This document shows positions 1 through 5,076 of a DNA stretch of 6,861 bases, in pieces (position 1 is the first letter of the stretch; each line of letters opens with the position of its first letter). Under the pieces are notes generated by a model, which worked only from the letters and a program-made list of their open reading frames with translations, was not told the DNA's origin and did not search any database. The position numbers were made by a program, and so were the translations under genes. The stretch covers positions 1-6,861 of the forward strand of contig CAMOUF010000139.1 in NCBI GenBank assembly GCA_946626395.1, written 5' to 3'. The stretch is from an uncultured Clostridia bacterium. GTDB lineage: Bacteria; Bacillota; Clostridia; Christensenellales; Aristaeellaceae.

Positions 1-153
1 CGGAGGAATAAAAAATAAGGCGCTTTCATTCTGAAAACGTCACAGACTGTTGACAAAGTCCCCGGGATGCATCGAAGGGCCACAGCCCTTCGATTGTAAT
101 CCGCAGGCGGCGGCGTGTACGTCGCCGAGGAGCGGCTGAAAGCCGCTTCCGCT

Positions 154-225
154 ATCCATTTGCGGCCGTAAAATGAGCGTTTTCGGCCTTCTGAGGCCGG
201 AAATGCCATTTTACAGCAAATGGAT
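154..225. repeat. Long composite hairpin (about 31 paired positions per arm)
   Basis: The outer stem ATCCATTTGC (154-163) pairs perfectly with GCAAATGGAT (216-225). After a GGCC/A internal loop, GTAAAATG (168-175) pairs perfectly with CATTTTAC (207-214). After a single bulged A (176), 177-189 pairs with 194-206 through 13 positions, two of them G-U, closing on a TCTG tetraloop. The three helices are co-linear and form one rod of 72 nt. It is the core of the larger array and is equally palindromic on both strands, so the transcribed strand cannot be decided. Confidence 0.75.
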
Positions 226-263
226 GTTTCCATCGAAAGACTGCTTTAGCTGACTTTCGATGG

Positions 264-290
264 CAGGGTGTCGACTTTGTCGACACCCTG
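264..290. repeat. Perfect 12-bp hairpin with TTT loop
   Basis: CAGGGTGTCGAC at 264-275 is followed by TTT and by its exact reverse complement GTCGACACCCTG at 279-290. It directly abuts the 230-263 stem-loop. It has a terminator-like shape but is followed by AGCAGCC rather than a T run, and on the opposite strand by CCATCG, so rho-independent termination is unlikely. Its right arm and loop (273-285) can alternatively pair with 48-60 far upstream, making the two folds mutually exclusive. Confidence 0.75.
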
Positions 291-347
291 AGCAGCCTGC
301 TATGGCTGCGGACGTTCTGTAAAACCATTAGAATCACAGGAGGCACT

Positions 348-1205
348 ATGCGTATCATCGAAAATGAATATCTCCGCGTGTCCGTTTCCGACATGGGAGC
401 GGAGCTGACCAGCGTGAAGGATCAAAACAATGCAGAGCGCATCTGGACCGGCGACCCCGCCGTGTGGAACCGCCACGCGCCCATCCTGTTTCCCTTCGTG
501 GGAAAGGTGACGGAGGGAGCCTACCGGATCGGCGGCAGGGAATATCCCATGAAAACCCAGCACGGCTTCGCCCGGGATCTGGAATTTGAGTGCGTTCAGG
601 AAACCCCTTCCGCCGTGACCCATCAGCTGGCCGCGTCCCCCTGGACCCTGGACAGGTATCCCTATGATTTCCTGCTCACCGTCCGGCACCGGCTGGAAGG
701 GAAAAAGCTATTCGTGGAATGGGCGGTGGAAAACCGTTCCGCCGAACCCATGTATTTTTCCATCGGCGGCCATCCCGGCTTCCTGCTGCCCCAGGGAATC
801 CGCAAAGAGGACTGCGGCATCCTTTTCCCGGGGAAGGAAGCGCTGCGCTATATTCAAGTAAACAAAGCGGGCTTCGCCCTGCCCGAAGAAAAAACGCTGA
901 CGCCCAGGAATGGCTGCGTCCCCTACCAGGCAGATATTCCGGACACCTGGATTTTCCAGGATGGACAGGTCAAGCAGGTGGGCATTTCCCTGCCGGATGG
1001 AACGCCCTGGGTCATGCTTCATTGCGAGGAATTCCCCCTGCTGGCCGTGTGGGCCAACCCCAACGGGCCCTTCATCTGCCTGGAGCCCTGGTTCGGCAGA
1101 ACGGACGATCAGGGCTTTGGGGGCGATATTTCGGAGAAAAAGGACGTGCAGAAAATCGGCCCCGGGGATAGAAAAGAAATCAGCTACTGGATCGAATTTT
1201 GCTGA
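348..1205 (+). CDS. Aldose 1-epimerase family protein, LacX-like
   Basis: A 285-residue cytoplasmic protein of the galactose-mutarotase-like superfamily, closest in style to the LacX branch. Family members interconvert alpha and beta anomers of aldoses or act on related sugar phosphates; the true substrate of LacX-type proteins is poorly known. Visible landmarks are WNRHAPILFPFVGKV near residue 40, QHGFARD with His72, FSIGGHPGF with His142, and ICLEPWFGRTD with Glu246. Family knowledge places the acid/base pair of the active site at such a His and Glu. The length is normal for the branch and no signal peptide is visible. The ATG is well supported by AGGAGG at 338-343, four bases upstream. The gene stands alone, between the stem-loop array and a 397-nt gap, so I infer its own transcript, although I see no good promoter directly upstream. 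The family call is firm; the substrate is open. Confidence 0.92.
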   Translation: MRIIENEYLRVSVSDMGAELTSVKDQNNAERIWTGDPAVWNRHAPILFPFVGKVTEGAYRIGGREYPMKTQHGFARDLEFECVQETPSAVTHQLAASPWTLDRYPYDFLLTVRHRLEGKKLFVEWAVENRSAEPMYFSIGGHPGFLLPQGIRKEDCGILFPGKEALRYIQVNKAGFALPEEKTLTPRNGCVPYQADIPDTWIFQDGQVKQVGISLPDGTPWVMLHCEEFPLLAVWANPNGPFICLEPWFGRTDDQGFGGDISEKKDVQKIGPGDRKEISYWIEFC

Positions 1206-1211
1206 TTCTTT

Positions 1212-1358
1212 GGCATATGTGGGGGAAACCGTTCTTTGGAGTTGCTTCGCATGGCCTGTGCCTCGCTTGCCCATGCTCCATTCACCATGTTCATTGGCAG
1301 GCGGCGCGCCAGGCGTCCCTTTGGGCCGTCTGGCTATAAGAGCGGTTTCCCCCATGCC
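1212..1358. repeat. 147-bp element bounded by inverted repeats (MITE-like or structured RNA)
   Basis: TGGGGGAAACCG (1220-1231) is the exact reverse complement of CGGTTTCCCCCA (1343-1354), and four further bases (GGCA 1212-1215 with TGCC 1355-1358) pair outside a four-base bulge. The enclosed 111 nt contain smaller stems: GCATGG/CCATGC (1249-1254/1271-1276) and TGGC/GCCA (1295-1298/1308-1311) around the palindrome GGCGCGCC (1303-1310). There is no obvious target-site duplication. The element begins six bases after the aldose epimerase stop and is GC-rich compared with the AT-rich DNA that follows it. It could be a small non-autonomous mobile element, an RNA that protects the 3' end of the epimerase mRNA, or a bidirectional insulator. 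The short open frames through it have no protein-like features. Confidence 0.6.
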
Positions 1359-1428
1359 CTCCGAGAAAGCAATAAAGGATTCAGTCAATGCGTTTTTCCT
1401 TCTTGGCTCTTTTCGGAACAAAACAGCA

Positions 1429-1446
1429 GGAATATATTGTAATTCC
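1429..1446. promoter_or_regulatory. Short inverted repeat upstream of the transporter promoter, possible operator
   Basis: GGAAT at 1429-1433 and ATTCC at 1442-1446 form a 5-bp dyad with an 8-base AT-rich spacer, about 33 bases before the proposed -35 box. The size and position would suit a dimeric regulator, but a dyad this short in AT-rich DNA may be chance. No regulator gene is present in the window to link to it. Confidence 0.2.
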
Positions 1447-1478
1447 CTACAAGATTTTATATTGAACCGATTCTTTTC

Positions 1479-1507
1479 TTGTGTTCCCTTTCTTTTTGTG
1501 ATAGAAT
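1479..1507 (+). promoter_or_regulatory. Predicted SigA-type promoter with extended -10
   Basis: The -10 box is TAGAAT at 1502-1507 (five of six consensus bases), preceded by TG at 1499-1500 in the exact extended -10 position. A weak -35, TTGTGT at 1479-1484 (TTG conserved), lies at the ideal 17-base spacing. Transcription should begin near 1513-1516, leaving a leader of about 90 nt before the binding-protein start. The surrounding AT-rich stretch (about 1375-1535) stands out from the GC-rich genes. An alternative weaker pair, TTGTAA 1437-1442 with TATATT 1458-1463, has only 15 bases between boxes. Confidence 0.6.
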
Positions 1508-1555
1508 GAAAAAGAAGTGAATGAAATAAAAGGTTCTTCGGTCGGCAAAGGTGAA

Positions 1556-1576
1556 CCAAAGCGCGGACGCGCTTGG
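1556..1576 (+). other. Leader hairpin in the 5' UTR of the transporter operon
   Basis: AAGCGC (1559-1564) pairs perfectly with GCGCTT (1569-1574) around a GGAC loop, and CC/GG outside it (1556-1557 with 1575-1576) extend the stem past one bulged A. A competing stem, GGTTC 1532-1536 with GAACC 1553-1557, shares the CC, so the two folds are partly exclusive. No T run follows, so this is not a terminator. It leaves the ribosome binding site at 1591 unpaired. It may stabilise the transcript; a regulatory role is speculation. Confidence 0.35.
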
Positions 1577-1590
1577 AAATAAATGAAAAA

Positions 1591-1597
1591 AGAGGTG
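1591..1597 (+). promoter_or_regulatory. Ribosome binding site deciding the start of the substrate-binding protein
   Basis: AGAGGTG lies five bases before the ATG at 1603. This favours 1603 over the in-frame TTG at 1573, which has no comparable site upstream and would put ten charged and polar residues in front of a perfectly formed signal peptide. Confidence 0.75.
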
Positions 1598-1602
1598 CCT
1601 GT

Positions 1603-3120
1603 ATGAAGAAACTGTTTGCTTTAGCGATGGCGCTGGTTTTGGCGCTGACCCTGCTGCCTGCGGCGGTTGCGGAAGGAAACGTGCTGCGCTACGGCGTGGA
1701 CGCCGACGCGGCGGGCGGCTTTGACCCCCATACCATTTCCGCCGTGGCCTCCATGCGCATGATCGGCCAGATGTACAACACCCTGGTGGACGTGGACGAA
1801 AACCTGAACGTGATCCCCGAGCTGGCCACCAGCTGGGAGCAGCCCGACGACACCACCTATATTTTCCACCTGGCCGAAAACGTCACCTTCCATAACGGCC
1901 GCAAGATGACCGCCGAGGACGTGAAATATTCCTTCGAGCGCATCCTGGACCCCGCCACCGGCGCTCTGGGCAATTCCAGCAGCTACGCGGGCGACATTGA
2001 CACTGTGGAAGTGATCGACGATTACACCGTGAAAATCACCCTGAAGAACATCAACGCTCCCTTCCTGGCCAACCTGTCCTCCTCCTATTGCTCCATCGTG
2101 GCCAAGGAAGTGGTGGAAGCCAACGACGGCAGCCTCCTGCTGGCAGACGGCGGCACCGGCCCCTACACCCTGGGCGAATGGGTGCCGGACAACAGCGTCA
2201 CCGTGAAGGCGTATCCCGATTACTTTGACGAAGCGGGCAAGGCCACCTTCGACGCCATCGAATTCTATGTGCTCACCGACGCCTCCGCCCGTCTGGCCGC
2301 TCTGCGCACCGGCGCGGTGGACCTGATCGTGGCCGACACCGCCATGCTGGATCTGGTGGAAAACGACCAGAATATCCAGACCATTTCTTACCAGAGCCGC
2401 AACTACACCGGCCTGTTCCTCAACCCCAACCGCGCGCCCTTTGACAACGAGAAGGTTCGTCAGGCCGTGAACCTGGCCCTGAACCGGGAAGAAATCATTG
2501 AATTCGCCTTCAACGGCAAGGCGCTGGTGTCCGGCTTCGTGCCCGCCTCCCTGGGCCACTGGGCCGTAGACGTGACCGAAAACGAATATTACACCCAGAA
2601 CATCGAAAAGGCCAAGGCCCTGCTGGCGGAAGCGGGCTATCCCAACGGCTTTGAAACCAACATCATCGTGGGCCTGCTGGACAGCATCCGGGACACCGGC
2701 CTGGTGGTGGAACAGCAGCTGGCTGAAATCGGCATCAAGGTGAACGTGATGGACGTGGAGCGCGGCCAGTATCTGGACGCCTGGAACGGCCACGACTTTG
2801 ACATCATGGTGTGCCAGAACGGCGCGGGCAGCGATCCCAGCCGCGCTGTGGCCTTCTTCTTCAAGACCGGCTCCTCCGCCAACATCCAGGATTATTCCAA
2901 CCCCCGGGTGGACGAGCTGTGCGAACTGGCCGTGGCCACCTCCGACACCGCCAAGCGCGAAACCTATTATAAGGAAGCCATCAACCTGATCCTCAACGAC
3001 TGCGTGGTGGCCATCGTGGCCAGCCCCCAGGAATACTTCCTGGCCTCCACTGCCCTGCAGGGCTTTGCCCCCAACGCTTCCAACGCCAATAACTTCTCCG
3101 GCGTGACCCTGGCGAAATAA
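1603..3120 (+). CDS. ABC transporter substrate-binding protein, peptide/nickel (SBP family 5) type
   Basis: A 505-residue extracytoplasmic solute receptor of the DppA/OppA class. Residues 1-23 form a Sec signal peptide: MKK, a long Ala/Leu core and a type I cleavage site AVA before Glu24. There is no lipobox cysteine, which is unusual for a Gram-positive receptor of this kind. Family landmarks follow: an N-terminal lobe with the Dpp-style stretch PELATSWEQPDDTTYIFHLAENVTFHNGRKMTAEDVKYSFER (about 72-113), GTGPYTLGEW near 184-193, FDNEKVRQAVNLALNREEI near 280-298 and EKAKALLAEAGYPNGF near 335-350. The length is typical. As first gene of the operon with its own promoter, it should deliver solute to the permeases encoded next. 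Peptides are the default guess, but this family also binds nickel, haem, glutathione and, in Thermotoga, oligosaccharides; nothing here settles the ligand. Four cysteines (163, 404, 440, 467) lie in the mature part. Confidence 0.93.
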   Translation: MKKLFALAMALVLALTLLPAAVAEGNVLRYGVDADAAGGFDPHTISAVASMRMIGQMYNTLVDVDENLNVIPELATSWEQPDDTTYIFHLAENVTFHNGRKMTAEDVKYSFERILDPATGALGNSSSYAGDIDTVEVIDDYTVKITLKNINAPFLANLSSSYCSIVAKEVVEANDGSLLLADGGTGPYTLGEWVPDNSVTVKAYPDYFDEAGKATFDAIEFYVLTDASARLAALRTGAVDLIVADTAMLDLVENDQNIQTISYQSRNYTGLFLNPNRAPFDNEKVRQAVNLALNREEIIEFAFNGKALVSGFVPASLGHWAVDVTENEYYTQNIEKAKALLAEAGYPNGFETNIIVGLLDSIRDTGLVVEQQLAEIGIKVNVMDVERGQYLDAWNGHDFDIMVCQNGAGSDPSRAVAFFFKTGSSANIQDYSNPRVDELCELAVATSDTAKRETYYKEAINLILNDCVVAIVASPQEYFLASTALQGFAPNASNANNFSGVTLAK

Positions 3121-3139
3121 ACAACGTAAGTCATCCTAT

Positions 3140-3172
3140 GGCGAAGCACGAATGGAATATTCGTGCTTCGCC
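3140..3172 (+). promoter_or_regulatory. Perfect 14-bp intercistronic hairpin after the binding-protein gene
   Basis: GGCGAAGCACGAAT (3140-3153) pairs without mismatch with ATTCGTGCTTCGCC (3159-3172) around the five-base loop GGAAT. It sits 20 bases after the binding-protein stop in the only sizeable gap inside the operon. The following bases, CCTTTCTG, are a poor T tract, so full termination is doubtful; partial termination or a 3' block to exonucleases is more likely. In other importers such as malE-malF, a similar arrangement keeps the binding protein in excess over the permeases, and I infer that role here. Confidence 0.7.
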
Positions 3173-3226
3173 CCTTTCTGAGAAAATCCGACTGTTTGCT
3201 TCCATTCCTTTTCAAAGGAGCACGCT

Positions 3227-4171
3227 ATGCGCGACTATATCATCCGAAGATTATTGACGCTGATCCCCATTCTGATCGGCGTGAGCATTGCGATTTTTAT
3301 CGTTATGCAGCTCATTCCCGGCGATGTAGTGTCCGGCATTCTGGGCATCGAGGAAACGCCGGAGCTGCGCGCCATGTGGGAGGCCAAGCTGGGCCTGGAC
3401 AAGCCCCTGATCCAGCAGTATTTTTCCTGGATCGGCAAAGCGCTTACCGGGGATTTTGGGGAATCCTTCCGCACCGGCGCGCCGGTCTTTCCCGAAATCA
3501 TGAACCGGTTCAAAATCTCCGCGGAGCTGGCCTTGCTGGCCTGCGTGATCGCCTGGATCATCGCGCTTCCCCTGGGCATCCTGTCCTCGCTCAAGCGCAA
3601 CAGCATCATTGACAGAATCGTCCGCGTGGTGGCGCTGCTGGGCGTCAGCGTGCCCAACTTCGCCTCCGCCACGCTGCTGATATTGTTTTTATCGAAAACC
3701 TTTAATTATTATACGCCGGTCAAATACGTGGGCCTGTTTGAAAACTTCGGTACCAACATGGAAATCATGCTGCTGCCCGCGTTCATTCTGGGCTCAGTGA
3801 TGGCGGGGTCGGTCATGCGCATGACGCGCTCGTCCATGTTGGAGGTGCTGCGGCAGGATTACATCAAAGCCGTGCGGGCCAAGGGCGCGCCGGAGCGGGT
3901 GACCATTTTCCGCCATGCCTTCAAAAACAGCTCCATTCCCATTGTCACCCTGATCGGCATGCAGATCGGCGGGCTCATGGGCGGCACGGTGGTCATCGAG
4001 CAGATTTTTTCCATTCCCGGCCTGGGGCAATTTACCCTCACCGGCATCACCCAGCGGGATTTCCCGGTGGTGCAGGGCTGCGTGCTGTTCATCGCCTTCC
4101 TGTATGTGGTGATCAATCTGCTGGTGGATATCCTGTATACCTATATCGACCCGCGCATTTCTTACAGCTGA
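3227..4171 (+). CDS. dppB: ABC transporter permease, DppB type
   Basis: A 314-residue integral membrane protein forming half of the translocation channel. The N-terminus MRDYIIRRLLTLIPILIGVS followed by IPGD (30-33) is the hallmark of DppB/OppB/NikB permeases. Six hydrophobic segments can be read at roughly 9-30, 98-121, 134-156, 181-199, 236-257 and 284-305. The cytoplasmic EAA-type loop, which docks on the ATPases, is at about 211-234 (DYIKAVRAKGAPERVTIFRHAF), and the conserved IEQIFSIPGLGQ lies at 257-268. AAAGGAG at 3214-3220 sits six bases before the ATG. The gene is 106 nt from the binding-protein gene and 13 nt from the next permease. The symbol reflects family and order; peptide specificity is not proven. 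Confidence 0.93.
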   Translation: MRDYIIRRLLTLIPILIGVSIAIFIVMQLIPGDVVSGILGIEETPELRAMWEAKLGLDKPLIQQYFSWIGKALTGDFGESFRTGAPVFPEIMNRFKISAELALLACVIAWIIALPLGILSSLKRNSIIDRIVRVVALLGVSVPNFASATLLILFLSKTFNYYTPVKYVGLFENFGTNMEIMLLPAFILGSVMAGSVMRMTRSSMLEVLRQDYIKAVRAKGAPERVTIFRHAFKNSSIPIVTLIGMQIGGLMGGTVVIEQIFSIPGLGQFTLTGITQRDFPVVQGCVLFIAFLYVVINLLVDILYTYIDPRISYS

Positions 4172-4184
4172 GGAGGGAACGGAC

Positions 4185-5060
4185 ATGAAAAGAAAAAACA
4201 AACCCGTGAAAAACCGTTCCCTGCCCGGCAATGAAAGCGTGCTGCGCCAATTGTGGCGCGACCCCATGGGCCGGGCGGGCATGATCGGCGTGGGACTGGT
4301 GATCCTGATGGCGGTGTTCGCCCCCTGGATCGCCCAATATGACGTGGCGAAAATGAACGCCCGGGCCAAACTCACCGGCCCCAGCGCCCAGTTCTGGTTC
4401 GGTACGGACCATTTCGGCCGGGACGTGTTCAGCCGCATCGTGTACGGGGCCAGGGTGTCCCTGGAGGTGGGCATCGTGGCGGTGGGCATCGCGGCGGGGT
4501 TTGGATACCTGCTGGGCATGATTGCCGGGTTCTTTGAGGGAAAAATCGAAACCGTGATCATGATGGTCATGGACGTGATTTTTGCCTTCCCTTCGATCCT
4601 GCTGGCCCTGTTCATCGTGTCCGCCCTGGGCCCCAGCATCATCAACACCATGATCGCCATCGGCATCGTGAATATCCCCGTGTTCACCCGCACGGTGCGG
4701 GCGTCGGTCAAAACCGTGAAATCCACGGATTATATCGCAAACGCCCGGTCCATCGGTCTTAAAAAAATGAGCATCCTTTTTAAGCACGTGACCCCCAACG
4801 TGCTGGCCCCCTTTACCGTCCAGGCCACCCTGGCCCTGTCCGGCGCCATCCTGACGGAGGCGTCCATGAGCTTCCTGGGCCTGGGCATCCAGCCCCCCAA
4901 CCCCTCCTGGGGCAGCATGCTGTCCGATGCCCGGAAATATATGGAGCGGGCCCCCTGGCTGGTGCTGTTCCCGGCGCTGTTCATTATCCTGACCATTCTG
5001 TCCTTCAACATCCTGGGCGACGCCCTGCGGGACGTGCTGGACCCCAAGCTGAAGCTGTAA
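4185..5060 (+). CDS. dppC: ABC transporter permease, DppC type
   Basis: A 291-residue partner permease. The cytoplasmic N-terminus contains LWRDPMGRAGMIG, followed by the first membrane segment (about 31-52). The periplasm-facing motif FGTDHFGRDVFSRIVYGARVSL (72-93) is diagnostic of the DppC/OppC/NikC group. Further hydrophobic segments lie near 94-118, 123-148, 151-168, 209-226 and 258-278. The EAA-type ATPase-docking loop is at 182-205 (DYIANARSIGLKKMSILFKHV), and the C-terminal signature SFLGLGIQPPNPSWG is at 229-243. AGGAGG (4171-4176) overlaps the stop of the preceding gene and is eight bases from the ATG, so the two permeases should be translated in a coupled way. It should form a heterodimer with the DppB-type protein. 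The symbol is given at family level. Confidence 0.93.
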   Translation: MKRKNKPVKNRSLPGNESVLRQLWRDPMGRAGMIGVGLVILMAVFAPWIAQYDVAKMNARAKLTGPSAQFWFGTDHFGRDVFSRIVYGARVSLEVGIVAVGIAAGFGYLLGMIAGFFEGKIETVIMMVMDVIFAFPSILLALFIVSALGPSIINTMIAIGIVNIPVFTRTVRASVKTVKSTDYIANARSIGLKKMSILFKHVTPNVLAPFTVQATLALSGAILTEASMSFLGLGIQPPNPSWGSMLSDARKYMERAPWLVLFPALFIILTILSFNILGDALRDVLDPKLKL

Positions 5061-5076
5061 GGAGGGCGGAAGGAAG

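Larger units (their letters stand above)
36..316. repeat. Dense stem-loop array, possible repetitive intergenic element or structured RNA
   Basis: Almost every base from 71 to 309 lies in or next to an inverted repeat. Listed in order, the stems are 71-80/85-94 (perfect 10 bp, CACA loop), 108-115/120-127 (8 bp with one G-T, TGTA loop), 129-137/141-149 (9 bp with one G-T, GAA loop), the long composite hairpin 154-225, 230-239/254-263 (perfect 10 bp), 264-275/279-290 (perfect 12 bp, TTT loop) and 292-297/304-309 (6 bp). Two long-range pairings could enclose the array: 48-60 with 273-285 (13 pairs, one G-U) and weakly 36-41 with 311-316. No stem is followed by a T run on either strand, so these are not ordinary intrinsic terminators. 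No convincing ORF lies here. I read it as a MITE/BIME-like intergenic element or a folded RNA; the family is unknown to me. Positions 1-35 show nothing I can assign. Confidence 0.6.

Noticed and set aside
32..45. Possible catabolite-control (cre) site TGAAAACGTCACAG
   Set aside because: The left half fits the cre pattern but the right half mismatches at about four positions, and no suitable promoter is nearby.
50..55. TTGACA, a perfect -35 consensus
   Set aside because: No acceptable -10 box lies 16-18 bases downstream (CGAAGG there), and the motif is part of the inverted repeat 48-60.
264..290. Intrinsic terminator
   Set aside because: The stem is strong but no T run follows on either strand.
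36..316. CRISPR array
   Set aside because: The repeats are inverted and all different from one another; there are no regularly spaced direct repeats and no cas genes.
152..394. 80-codon open frame on the minus strand across the stem-loop array
   Set aside because: It is built largely from the hairpin arms, overlaps the epimerase start antisense, and has no domain-like pattern. It is more likely a by-product of the repeat.
708..1559. Long minus-strand open frame (283 codons) under the epimerase and the following gap
   Set aside because: It lies antisense to a clearly conserved gene and crosses the inverted-repeat element. Its composition is irregular and it has no recognisable motif.
1573..1602. 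Upstream TTG start adding ten residues to the binding protein
   Set aside because: It lies inside a leader hairpin arm without a ribosome binding site, and the extension would spoil the signal peptide; ATG at 1603 has a good site.
1621..2793. 390-codon minus-strand open frame opposite the binding-protein gene
   Set aside because: It is extremely rich in Gly, Val and His, the expected reverse-strand shadow of GC-rich codon usage. The + strand gene has unmistakable family motifs.
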